Assembly: GCA_040388605.1 (NCBI GenBank)
Contig: JAZKBN010000026.1
Span: 1-57,559 of the forward strand
Direction: 5' to 3'
Origin: JAZKBN01 sp040388605
GTDB lineage: Bacteria; Bacteroidota; Bacteroidia; Cytophagales; Flexibacteraceae
DNA: 57,559 nt
The translations under genes and the position numbers were made by a program. Positions 8,883 to 17,002 of this stretch are shown here, piece after piece; position 1 is the first letter of the stretch; every line of letters starts with the position of its first letter. The notes under the pieces were generated by a model that worked only from the letters and a program-made list of their open reading frames with translations, searched no databases and was not told the origin of the DNA.

Positions 8883-8890
8883 CAAAGATA
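8883..8890 (-). promoter_or_regulatory. -7 promoter element (TATCTTTG) for rpe
   Basis: On the minus strand TATCTTTG matches TAnnTTTG. A TTG (minus strand, 8910-8908) lies 17 bp upstream as a possible -33 element. It abuts the divergent plus-strand element at 8892-8899 with a single base between them. Confidence 0.65.
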
Positions 8891-8891
8891 G

Positions 8892-8899
8892 TACATTTG
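8892..8899 (+). promoter_or_regulatory. -7 promoter element (TACATTTG) for the VTT-domain gene
   Basis: A full TAnnTTTG match on the plus strand, 27 bp before the ATG at 8926. The possible -33 TTG (8876-8878) is at short spacing (13 bp) and falls on the rpe start codon. The divergent promoters therefore overlap almost completely. Confidence 0.55.
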
Positions 8900-8925
8900 C
8901 CCTTTGCCAACGTTAAAACCACCTG

Positions 8926-9621
8926 ATGACAGAAGAATCAAGCCTTAAAAAGGCCTTGCCATCGCTGCTGCTGATTACAATCACAATTGTTTTGCCAATA
9001 ATCAGCTCAGGCTTGGTTTTACTTAAAGCACTCGAAAACGGGCAAGGACTTTATGAACTGTCCATTTGGCATTGGGGCTTGTTGGCGTTAATTGCAGGTA
9101 TTCTTATGGGCCTTGCCATTTTGCCAAGCTCGGTCCCTTTGATAGCAGGCGCTTATTACTTAGGGTATAAATGGTTCCTTTTTTACCTGCCGGCTTACTT
9201 TTTAGCGCTCAGCATTGGGTTCTTCATGGCAAGGTTTATTGAAAACGGAACCCTTTTAAAACTGGCTGAATCAAGGCCGAAATGGAAGGCGCAAATTACC
9301 AGGCTGCAGGGACGAAGCTTTGCCATGGTTATTATGGCCAAATTTTCCCCGGTGTTGCCTTTTGCTTTTTTAAATGTGGTTTGTGCTTTAGCCGGAATCA
9401 GGTATAGGACATTTATTGCCGCTTCTATGATTGGCATGCTGCCAAGGGCGCTCCTGCTTACTTATGTTGCATATAACGGAAACAGCATGGTGCAGCTTTT
9501 AGAAAACACATCACCTGCCGTAAAGTGGGAGGCGCTTGGTTTGTTTATAGTATCTACTGTAGGCATGGTATTTATCTGGAACCGAAGCAACAGGAAAAAG
9601 AGCCTTATAAAAACTGAGTAA
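8926..9621 (+). CDS. VTT-domain (TVP38/TMEM64, SNARE-associated Golgi) membrane protein
   Basis: A 231-aa inner-membrane protein of the DedA/VTT superfamily with about five or six hydrophobic segments (about 11-33, 48-70, 75-100, 140-160, 165-185, 205-222). The core signature is FAMVIMAKFSPVLPFAFLNVVCALAGI, with its central Pro residues. DedA-family proteins are implicated in lipid flipping and proton-motive-force maintenance in bacteria. The N-terminal LAILPSSVPLIAGAYYLG resembles the first re-entrant loop. It is transcribed divergently from rpe. The family is well supported; the specific substrate is not known. Confidence 0.85.
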   Translation: MTEESSLKKALPSLLLITITIVLPIISSGLVLLKALENGQGLYELSIWHWGLLALIAGILMGLAILPSSVPLIAGAYYLGYKWFLFYLPAYFLALSIGFFMARFIENGTLLKLAESRPKWKAQITRLQGRSFAMVIMAKFSPVLPFAFLNVVCALAGIRYRTFIAASMIGMLPRALLLTYVAYNGNSMVQLLENTSPAVKWEALGLFIVSTVGMVFIWNRSNRKKSLIKTE

Positions 9622-9663
9622 GAATAATTTGGCGTTTCAAAATGCAAGCTGTATTTAATTTTA

Positions 9664-9707
9664 CCGAATAGTATTTAAACTGTTTAAACTGCTCTACGGC
9701 TATTCGG
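9664..9707. promoter_or_regulatory. Inverted repeat upstream of the glycoside hydrolase
   Basis: A perfect 8-bp inverted repeat (CCGAATAG at 9664-9671, CTATTCGG at 9700-9707) has 28 bp between arms. A palindrome GTTTAAAC (9682-9689) sits near the middle. There is no T run, so it is not a terminator. It lies about 107 bp before the ATG at 9814 and could be an operator. No perfect TAnnTTTG element is visible here. Confidence 0.35.
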
Positions 9708-9813
9708 AATATAATTCTCAATTTAGCGCAAAATTCTGGGCATTGCTTGTTCAATGTCTTTAAACCAATCCGTTTGTTACTTACCGGGTAAAAAGCCCGG
9801 CAAATACCTTAAA

Positions 9814-11682
9814 ATGAATCATTACCAGATACCGTTTTCGGCCAAATTCCTACGCGGAAAAAGGCTTATCAAATTTGCAGCCTCCTTTTTAGGATTACTG
9901 CTTACAACAGGTGCTGTTGCGCAGCAGCAGTTCCCTTCCTCGGTTATTTTTAACCAAACTGCCCAAAATAAAATTACCAGCCTGAACGGGAAATGGCAAA
10001 TGATTGTAGACCCATACGAAACCGGGTTCTATAACTATCGTTTCCAGGAAAGTGAAACAGGCTATTTCAAAAACCAAAAAGGTAAGCCCAGCGACCTTAT
10101 TGAATACAGCTTCGACCACGACAACACCCTTTATGTACCCGGAGACTGGAACTCGCAGCAGGAAAGGCTCATGTTGTATGAAGGAACAATATGGTATAAA
10201 AAAGACTTCAGATACAGCAAAACATCGGGCAACAGGGTTTACCTGCATTTCCAGGCAGCGAACTATGATACTTATGTTTATTTAAACGGCGAGAAGCTGG
10301 GCCACCATGTTGGCGGCTTTACACCCTTCTCTTTTGAAATTACAGACAAGGTTAAGTCAGGGAGCAACTTTGTAGTTGTAAAAGTAGATAACAAGCGCCT
10401 GAAAGAAGGCGTACCTACGCTCAATACTGATTGGTGGAACTACGGCGGCATTACCCGCGAGGTGAATATAGTGGAGCTGCCCGGCTCCCATATTTCTGAC
10501 CTTAAGTTGAGCCTGGCGCGTCATTCAGATGTGATCATGGGTGAAGTCACAACCAATGAGCCTAACAGTGAAGTTACCGTTTCTATTCCCGAACTTAAGA
10601 TTTCACAAAAGGTAACAACTGAAAAATCAGGAAAAGCCAATTTCAGCATCAAAGCCAAGCCGGAATTATGGTCGCCTGACAGCCCAAAGCTCTATGCAGT
10701 TACTGCCACCTCGGGCTCATTTACCTATAACGATAAAATAGGCTTCAAACGTGCCGAAGTTATTGGTGATAAGCTATTACTTAACGGGAAGCCTATTTTC
10801 CTGAGAGGTATATGCATTCATGAAGAAAACCCGATTCGCGGAGGCAGGGCCAATTCGCCTGAAGATGCAGCTATGTTGCTCGGCTGGGCTAAAGAGCTGG
10901 GCTGCAATTACGTTCGCCTGGCGCATTACCCACATAATGAATACATGCTTCGTAAAGCAGATGAAATGGGCATACTTGTTTGGGCCGAAATACCCGTTTA
11001 CTGGACCATTCAGTGGGAAAACCCAGAAACTTATAAGAACTGCGCTTCTCAAATGACCGATATGATTAACCGTGACTACAACCGCGCCGCAATTGCTATT
11101 TGGGGCGTAGCTAATGAAACACCGGTTAAAGAAAGTCGCACACAATTCCTTGGTAACCTGGCAAAGCTGGCCAAAAGCCTCGACAGCACACGCTTGGTTT
11201 CGGCAGCATTAGAAGTGCATGGCGACGACCCAAGCGTTCGCTATATTGACGATCCCCTTGGTGAATACCTTGATGTGCTCGGCTGTAATGAATACCATGG
11301 CTGGTACGATAACCGCATGCCTGAAGAAGTAGATAACCTGAAATGGGCCACCAAATACAACAAGCCCCTTATCATCAGCGAGCTGGGAGCAGATGCCCTT
11401 TACAACAATCACGGCGATGTGCATGCACGATTTACAGAAGAATACCAGGAGAACTTTTTTAAGCACCAACTGGTAATGCTGAAGCAAATTAAGTTCCTGA
11501 CCGGCATGAGCCCATGGATTTTGGCAGATTTTCGTTCCCCGCGCCGTCCTTTACCGGTAATACAGGATTTTTGGAACAGGAAAGGTTTGGTTTCGGAAAA
11601 AGGACAAAAGAAAATGGCCTGGAAGGTGCTGAACGAATTCTACAAGGAAAAAACTGCAATTTCTAATAAGGCCGGCAAATAG
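9814..11682 (+). CDS. Secreted glycoside hydrolase family 2 (beta-glucuronidase/beta-galactosidase-like)
   Basis: A 622-aa GH2 enzyme exported by a Sec signal peptide (basic KFLRGKRLIK followed by FAASFLGLLLTTGAVAQ). Three modules follow: a jelly-roll sugar-binding domain (YVPGDWNSQ, VYLNGEKLGHHVGGFTPF), an immunoglobulin-like domain, and a TIM barrel starting at GFKRAEVIGDKLLLNGKP. The acid/base is E435 (IWGVANETP) and the nucleophile is E523 (LIISELGADA). LRGICIHEENP and NYVRLAHYPHNEYMLRKADEMGILVWAEIP are typical GH2 blocks, closest to beta-glucuronidases. I chose the ATG at 9814 because it gives a clean signal peptide; an upstream TTG at 9754 would add 20 atypical residues. It stands alone, with no SusCD pair. 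Confidence 0.9.
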   Translation: MNHYQIPFSAKFLRGKRLIKFAASFLGLLLTTGAVAQQQFPSSVIFNQTAQNKITSLNGKWQMIVDPYETGFYNYRFQESETGYFKNQKGKPSDLIEYSFDHDNTLYVPGDWNSQQERLMLYEGTIWYKKDFRYSKTSGNRVYLHFQAANYDTYVYLNGEKLGHHVGGFTPFSFEITDKVKSGSNFVVVKVDNKRLKEGVPTLNTDWWNYGGITREVNIVELPGSHISDLKLSLARHSDVIMGEVTTNEPNSEVTVSIPELKISQKVTTEKSGKANFSIKAKPELWSPDSPKLYAVTATSGSFTYNDKIGFKRAEVIGDKLLLNGKPIFLRGICIHEENPIRGGRANSPEDAAMLLGWAKELGCNYVRLAHYPHNEYMLRKADEMGILVWAEIPVYWTIQWENPETYKNCASQMTDMINRDYNRAAIAIWGVANETPVKESRTQFLGNLAKLAKSLDSTRLVSAALEVHGDDPSVRYIDDPLGEYLDVLGCNEYHGWYDNRMPEEVDNLKWATKYNKPLIISELGADALYNNHGDVHARFTEEYQENFFKHQLVMLKQIKFLTGMSPWILADFRSPRRPLPVIQDFWNRKGLVSEKGQKKMAWKVLNEFYKEKTAISNKAGK

Positions 11683-11741
11683 ATTTATACTGAGTTTTCT
11701 TGCTCTAAAAACCATTGATTATTAGAATAATACTATTAGAA

Positions 11742-11768
11742 AGCCTGACAATACCTGTCGGGCTTTTT
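11742..11768 (+). terminator. Intrinsic terminator of the GH2 gene
   Basis: A 9-bp stem with one G-U pair (AGCCTGACA at 11742-11750, TGTCGGGCT at 11756-11764) is followed by a T run (11764-11768). It lies 60 nt after the GH2 stop codon. It shows that the next gene must start downstream of this point. Confidence 0.75.
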
Positions 11769-11855
11769 AATGTTCAAATAATTAATATCTGCTTAACCTG
11801 CGTTCGGGATAATTTGCCGAAATTTGCAATGAAACTACATATCTTCTTTCCCCTC

Positions 11856-14195
11856 ATGTTTAAAAAGATACTTTCTTTATCGGTTGTTGCAGCAGCCATC
11901 AGTGCTTCGGCGTTTGCACAGGCGATAATTCCTATTTCGCAGGCACGCACAGCCACTACTGTTGTGCACGTAACCGGCACCGTTCTTAATACAGGTGAAC
12001 TTGGCCCTATTCGCTATATACAGGATTACTCAGGCTTTGCCATTGCTGTTTATGCCCCTACATTTTTTACTGCCGCAAATAATATAGGTGTTGGCGACAG
12101 TATCGACGTAGTCGGTAAAATGGGTCAGTATAACAACCTTGCCGAATTCGGAACAACAGGCAACCCGCCAACTGTTTCTTTAATCAGCCGCGGTGCTGCT
12201 GTTCCTGAGCCCATTCAATTCGATGCAACTAATTGGAGTAACGCTTATGCCGAAATAAACGAGGGCAAGCTGATTCGCCTGAACAGGATACCTTCAATTT
12301 CAGGCACAGGCGTTTTCACCGGGAACACCAATTACACGCTTGCCGGGCAGGCATCTTTGGTTCTGCGTACAAATACCTCAACAGCATCTATTGTTGGTGT
12401 TAATACCCCCTCAGACACATTCGATGTGGTTGGTATCATGTCGCAATTCTCGTCAACAAACCCTACCGGGGGCTACCAACTGCTTCCGCGTTTCATAGCA
12501 GACCTTTACACAAGCTCACGCGCCACCCTGAACGGTAAAATTACAGCTTTGAACATTGACACCTCTTCTATGACGTTGAGTTTTAACCAAAGCGGCGGCG
12601 CAACAGTTCGCCTGAGCTATGGCACAGTTCCCGGAACCTACACTAATCAGCTTGACGGAACAGGCACAGGTACTGCGCAGTCTTTTAACCTTACAGGCCT
12701 TAGTCCTGCTACTGTTTACTGGGTACAGGTTGCGTTAACCAACGCATCGGGCACCAACACTTTGGCGGCTGTTCCTTTTATTACAAAATCAAAGTCTTCA
12801 GGCAAAGTTACCACCTACTTTACGAATTCTGTAAACACTGCCTATGCTTACACCGGTAACCAAGCTGTTGCATTGCCTAATCTTGTAGACGATACCCTTA
12901 TAGCTTATATTGGCCGCGCTACTGAAAGCCTTGATATTGCCATATATAACTGGAACAACTCAGGTCTTTCTAATATCACAGGCGCAGTAAACGCCGCATT
13001 TGCACGTGGGGTTAAAGTACGCGTGGTGGCTGATGGCAGCACTGCACAAGCCGGCATTACCGGCGGCCTTAACAGCAGTATAAGTGTTCAGGTAAGCCCG
13101 CAAGGCTTTATTCCGGGCAGCTCATCGGTACGTTATTCTATTATGCACAATAAATTTGTAGTTATAGATGCTAACTCTACGGATCCGAACAAAGCCATTG
13201 TATGGACAGGATCTACCAACTGGACCGACGAACAAATTAATACTGATTTCAACAATGTAATTATTTTCCAGGACCAAAGCATGGCCCAGGTTTACAGAAT
13301 TGAATTCGAAGAAATGTTCGGTAGCTCTACCCTGACCAAGGGTGATATTTGGAACGGAAGCACAGGCACTGCCCGTTTCAGCTCACTGAAAAAAGACAAT
13401 ACGCCACACTTTGTAAAAGTCGGAAGCTCAGATGTTGAGGTATATTTCAGCCCAAGCGATGCAACAAGCTCTAAAATTGAAAAATCTATCAGGAGCTGCA
13501 ACAGCAACCTGCAGGTAGCCGAAATGGTTATTACCCGTAACGAGCTTGCCACAGCCATTAAAGATGTAGCCCTTGCCACTGCAACAAGAGGATGCCTGGG
13601 TGTAATAGTTGATGATACTAACTCTTCAGGAAGCTCTGCAGCACCATTTGTAACCATTAAATTAGGTGTTGGCTCTAAAGCTATTGTTAAGCCGCGTGCT
13701 TTCCAGCTTTTCCACCACAAATACCTGATTGTCGACAGCGACCAGCCACAGTCTGACCCCTTGGTTTTAACCGGAAGCCATAACTGGAGCAGCGCTGCTG
13801 AAAACAACAATGACGAAAACACTGTAATTGTGCACGATCAAATGGTGGCGAACAGGTACTTCCAGGAATTTGCAGCACGCATGGAACAATTCGGAACGCC
13901 ATATACAACCTGTACAGTTACAGTAGCTGCTGCGCCTTATGAGGTAGTAAACAGGAATCTTGAAGTATATCCTAACCCTGCATCAACTGAGTTAAATGTA
14001 AGCATTGAAGGGCTATCAGGTACTGCAGCTATTTCCGTAACTGATATGGCCGGCCGTAACATTCAAACTCTAAATGTAACATCAAATGGTTCACTTAATG
14101 AAACCATTAACCTCAGCAATGCTGCCCGCGGTTTGTATGTTGTTCGTGTAGCCACCGGCGGAAAAGTTTACAGCCAAAAAGTTTCGGTTCAATAA
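11856..14195 (+). CDS. T9SS-exported OB-fold/FnIII/tandem phospholipase-D-type protein
   Basis: A 779-aa secreted protein. The signal peptide is MFKKILSLSVVAAAISASAFAQ (ATG 11856; an ATG at 11829 is possible, and a TTG at 11715 is excluded by the terminator at 11742). An OB-fold-like region covers about 25-210 (VVHVTGTVLNTGELGPIRYI). An FnIII domain covers about 220-310 (VRLSYGTVPGT, LTGLSPATVYWVQV). Two PLD half-sites follow: HNKFVVIDANSTDP with TGSTNW, and HHKYLIVDSDQ with TGSHNW. These are the HxK(x)4D motifs of the nuclease/phospholipase superfamily. The C-terminus is a type A T9SS sorting domain (YPNPASTELNVSI to KVSVQ). It is probably an extracellular or cell-surface nuclease. Nuclease against phospholipase activity cannot be decided from sequence, though the OB-fold favours nucleic acid. 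Confidence 0.85.
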   Translation: MFKKILSLSVVAAAISASAFAQAIIPISQARTATTVVHVTGTVLNTGELGPIRYIQDYSGFAIAVYAPTFFTAANNIGVGDSIDVVGKMGQYNNLAEFGTTGNPPTVSLISRGAAVPEPIQFDATNWSNAYAEINEGKLIRLNRIPSISGTGVFTGNTNYTLAGQASLVLRTNTSTASIVGVNTPSDTFDVVGIMSQFSSTNPTGGYQLLPRFIADLYTSSRATLNGKITALNIDTSSMTLSFNQSGGATVRLSYGTVPGTYTNQLDGTGTGTAQSFNLTGLSPATVYWVQVALTNASGTNTLAAVPFITKSKSSGKVTTYFTNSVNTAYAYTGNQAVALPNLVDDTLIAYIGRATESLDIAIYNWNNSGLSNITGAVNAAFARGVKVRVVADGSTAQAGITGGLNSSISVQVSPQGFIPGSSSVRYSIMHNKFVVIDANSTDPNKAIVWTGSTNWTDEQINTDFNNVIIFQDQSMAQVYRIEFEEMFGSSTLTKGDIWNGSTGTARFSSLKKDNTPHFVKVGSSDVEVYFSPSDATSSKIEKSIRSCNSNLQVAEMVITRNELATAIKDVALATATRGCLGVIVDDTNSSGSSAAPFVTIKLGVGSKAIVKPRAFQLFHHKYLIVDSDQPQSDPLVLTGSHNWSSAAENNNDENTVIVHDQMVANRYFQEFAARMEQFGTPYTTCTVTVAAAPYEVVNRNLEVYPNPASTELNVSIEGLSGTAAISVTDMAGRNIQTLNVTSNGSLNETINLSNAARGLYVVRVATGGKVYSQKVSVQ

Positions 14196-14217
14196 TTACC
14201 GAGATAAAGGCAAAAAT

Positions 14218-14250
14218 AAAAGCCGCTTCCTTTACAGGGGCGGCTTTTGT
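14218..14250. terminator. Bidirectional terminator between convergent genes
   Basis: A 9-bp stem AAAAGCCGC (14218-14226) / GCGGCTTTT (14240-14248) has A-rich sequence on its left and T-rich sequence on its right. It can end both the plus-strand PLD-type gene and the minus-strand egtD transcript, whose stop lies at 14281. Confidence 0.8.
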
Positions 14251-14280
14251 GTTTTTATAATTCTTCGTTTTTAAGCTCCT

Positions 14281-15240
14281 TCAGGCTACCCAGACTGAAT
14301 CGCAAAAGTTTTTACCCGCATCCAGGTAGTTTTGTAATACGCGAAAGCCGCTGTTTAAAGAGAGTTTTTCAATATCAGCAGCACTGTACTTACGCGATAA
14401 TTCTGTTTGAATTACTTCCCAGGCCTCAAAATCAACCTTGAAGTCCGGTTTTTTAAAAATTATGGTTTGGTTTTCAATGCTGAGTAATGCGCTGCGGGCC
14501 TCGCCCGTTACAGGATCATAACTGGGGTAATGCCGAAATTTGCTCAAATCAAAATTGCTGCCCAGCTCACGGTTCATACGGGTAAGCAGGTTTAGGTTAA
14601 AAGCTGAGGTTATGCCCTTTGAATCGTTATAGGCTGCCTTAATTTTATCGGGGTTCTTTTTTAAATCGAAGCCACAAATAAAAATATCGCCGGGGTTCAG
14701 CCTGCTGTGAATTTCTTTAAGAAAAACGGCCGCTTCTTCGTTGGTAAAATTACCGATGTTACTGCCCAGAAATAAAACCGCTTTCCTGACTTTAGCGCCG
14801 GAGTCAAGTTTTTCCAATGCCGAAAAGTAATCGGTATTCAGGGGTTTTACTTTTAATTCAGGCATTTCTGTTTCCAGCGAGTACCTGAGGTTTTTAAGGG
14901 CATCTGCACTTATATCTATAGGCACATAGCTGAAATTGGCACCGAACTTAAGGAAAGCATCGAGCAGCAGCTTAGTTTTTAGGCCATCGCCGGCTCCGAA
15001 ATCTGCAAGCTCAAATGCAAGGGCAGGCTTACCCGGAATTATTAATTGGAGCAAATCGTGCTTATACCTGTCAAGTATGCTGTACTCAGCACCTGTAAGA
15101 TAATATTCAGGCAATTTCATTATTTCCCTGAAAAGCTCGCTCCCTTTGGCATCGTAAAAGTACCGCGACGAAACCTTTTTAGGCATTTGCGAAAGCCCGG
15201 CTTTAACCGCCTCTGCAAATTCCGATATATTATTTTTCAA
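14281..15240 (-). CDS. egtD: L-histidine N-alpha-methyltransferase
   Basis: A 319-aa SAM-dependent enzyme that trimethylates histidine to hercynine, the first step of ergothioneine synthesis. Family blocks: MPKKVSSRYFYDAKGSELFREIMKLPEYYLTGAEYSIL near the N-terminus, the SAM site ELADFGAGDGLKT, VPIDISADAL, and VLFLGSNIGNF. Length matches EgtD (about 320). The preceding egtB on the same strand is 108 bp upstream and the pair is probably co-transcribed. A bidirectional terminator follows. Assignment is strong because egtB is adjacent. Confidence 0.93.
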   Translation of the reverse strand: MKNNISEFAEAVKAGLSQMPKKVSSRYFYDAKGSELFREIMKLPEYYLTGAEYSILDRYKHDLLQLIIPGKPALAFELADFGAGDGLKTKLLLDAFLKFGANFSYVPIDISADALKNLRYSLETEMPELKVKPLNTDYFSALEKLDSGAKVRKAVLFLGSNIGNFTNEEAAVFLKEIHSRLNPGDIFICGFDLKKNPDKIKAAYNDSKGITSAFNLNLLTRMNRELGSNFDLSKFRHYPSYDPVTGEARSALLSIENQTIIFKKPDFKVDFEAWEVIQTELSRKYSAADIEKLSLNSGFRVLQNYLDAGKNFCDSVWVA

Positions 15241-15348
15241 TGTTCAATAGGTTTTAATACGGGTACAAATACGAAATTAAGGTAAAAAGGAATTTTTATG
15301 CCAATGTAAAACAAGAAAAGCTGCTTATAAGCAACTCATTCCATGGTG

Positions 15349-16578
15349 TTAAATTATGGTTTGCGCTAAGCGGATACCTGTGTACTGCCTTCTTGTTCCA
15401 GGCGGAAAGAAGTTCCTGTATTCAGGCCGGCTATGGCCTGCAGGTGTGGCACAGCTTGCACCACGCATTACCATTTGGTTAATCATGAACTTACCGTTGT
15501 ACTCCCCTACTGCGCCCGCAGGCTTACGGTAAAAAGGATAAGGCAGGTATGCGCTGTTTGTCCATTCCCATAATTGGCCCCAGGCAAGCTTAGCGTTTGC
15601 TGCCTCCCATTCAAATTCAGTTGGCAGGCGCATACCGCGCCAGCGGGCATAAGCATCTGCCTCATACAGGCTGATGTGCATTACCGGCAAAGTCAAATCT
15701 AATGCTTTAAGGCCGGTTAAAGTATATGTGCTCCATTTGTTTTCTGAAAGATGCCAATACATTGGAGCCTGAATTTTATTTTTCTGTATCCAATCCCATC
15801 CTTCAGCCAACCATAAAGATGCATCATTATATGCGCCTGCCTGCATGAACTGCAGGTACTCGGCATTTGTAACAAGCTCAGATGCAATTTCATAGGCATG
15901 CAGGTATTGCCTGTGCCTGCCCCACTCATTATCGAAACTAAAGCCGGGTCCTGCAAAGCCGATTTCGTATAGGCCCTCTTCCATTGTTATGAAAGATGCT
16001 TCAAAATCTTTAGCTGCGTGACCAGGCATAAAAGCATGAGAAGCAGGCAAAGATGGGTATAAGGGGTTTAGCCCGAAAATGTACTTTATATCGGTTACTA
16101 AAAGTTCCTGGTGCTGCTGCTCATGCTGCAGGCCGAGCTCGCAAAGCTTAAGTGCTTCTTCCGAATTTTCGAGGCTGTTATCAGCTGCCATTTCGAGCAG
16201 CACAGCCATGGCATTATTTACGTAAGTACGGTACTGCAGAATTTCCGCAAGGCCGGGGCGTGTTATACTGCCGCGCATTTCCCGCGGCACCCTCGGGCCA
16301 AGGGTTTCATAATAACTGTTGAACAGAAACGCAAAATCAGGGCTGAAAACACTATAGCCGGGTAAAAAAGGCAGCAAAAGGAAGGTTTCAAAAAACCAGG
16401 TACTGTGCGCAAGGTGCCATTTAGGCGGACTAACTTCGGTTACAGGCTGTGCAGTGCTGTCTTCAGGTGTAAGTGGGCTGCAAATAAACTCGGTATAAGC
16501 ACGTACCTCCCTGAACTTTTCGGCCGGGTTTATGGCTTGCGCCAAATCTGCAATGCTGTACTCAGTCGGGGCTTCCAC
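15349..16578 (-). CDS. egtB: Ergothioneine biosynthesis sulfoxide synthase EgtB
   Basis: A 409-aa nonheme-iron enzyme that joins hercynine to a thiol donor (gamma-glutamylcysteine or cysteine) with oxygen. The N-terminal DinB-like domain has candidate iron ligands in WHLAHSTWFFE (H55 or H58) and in HEQQHQELL (H152, H156). The C-terminal FGE-sulfatase domain includes MRLPTEFEWEAA, WGQLWEWTNSAY and RGASCATPAGHSRPEYRNFFP. Length is typical. The gene precedes egtD on the same strand. egtC and egtE are not in the window, so which thiol donor and lyase complete the pathway is open. Confidence 0.93.
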   Translation of the reverse strand: MEAPTEYSIADLAQAINPAEKFREVRAYTEFICSPLTPEDSTAQPVTEVSPPKWHLAHSTWFFETFLLLPFLPGYSVFSPDFAFLFNSYYETLGPRVPREMRGSITRPGLAEILQYRTYVNNAMAVLLEMAADNSLENSEEALKLCELGLQHEQQHQELLVTDIKYIFGLNPLYPSLPASHAFMPGHAAKDFEASFITMEEGLYEIGFAGPGFSFDNEWGRHRQYLHAYEIASELVTNAEYLQFMQAGAYNDASLWLAEGWDWIQKNKIQAPMYWHLSENKWSTYTLTGLKALDLTLPVMHISLYEADAYARWRGMRLPTEFEWEAANAKLAWGQLWEWTNSAYLPYPFYRKPAGAVGEYNGKFMINQMVMRGASCATPAGHSRPEYRNFFPPGTRRQYTGIRLAQTII

Positions 16579-16652
16579 CTTTATTCCTTGTTTAATATAT
16601 CAGAACCGTTTAACAGTCAAATGGTTTTCGGGGGTTCAAAAAAACAGAAAAT

Positions 16653-16934
16653 TTAATACCCTGCCATGCTTTTGTGAACATAGCACCAAAGCCATCGCTC
16701 GCCGGGCTCAGCAGAGGCCATTACCGGGTGGCCGGTTGCAAGAAAGTGTTTATAGGCATGCTTGCCAGGGCTGCTGTCGCAACAATGGGTATGACCACAT
16801 GTTTGGCAGGTGCGCAGGTGCACCCAGTGCTGCCCGGTGGTTACGCAAATTTCGCATACATGCTCTTCTGAAAGCATTATTTGATCTTTCTCCAGCATTT
16901 CGCTGAGTTCAATGCAATTGGTTTCTTCGGTCAT
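16653..16934 (-). CDS. UBP-type zinc finger protein
   Basis: A 93-aa protein made almost entirely of one zf-UBP domain. Cys and His pairs are visible at CEIC, CQTCGHTHCC, HAYKHF and GHPV, and the Trp/Tyr-rich end (GERWLWCYVHK) is typical. In eukaryotes this fold binds the ubiquitin C-terminus. Bacteria have no ubiquitin, and small stand-alone versions recur beside redox and signalling genes. Here it is followed on the same side by the receiver-flavoprotein / histidine kinase pair, 68 bp away, and in front of it in transcription order. The association suggests a regulatory or redox-sensing role; that is inference. Confidence 0.85.
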   Translation of the reverse strand: MTEETNCIELSEMLEKDQIMLSEEHVCEICVTTGQHWVHLRTCQTCGHTHCCDSSPGKHAYKHFLATGHPVMASAEPGERWLWCYVHKSMAGY

Positions 16935-17002
16935 TGGTATTGACAGATTGCTTGTTCAATAAACTGTAATGTAATGCGTGAAATAATTTGAGGCCCATGT
17001 GC

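Noticed and set aside
11715..11855. TTG-initiated extension of the PLD-type protein
   Set aside because: It would begin before the GH2 terminator at 11742-11768, and the signal peptide begins at 11856 (or 11829).
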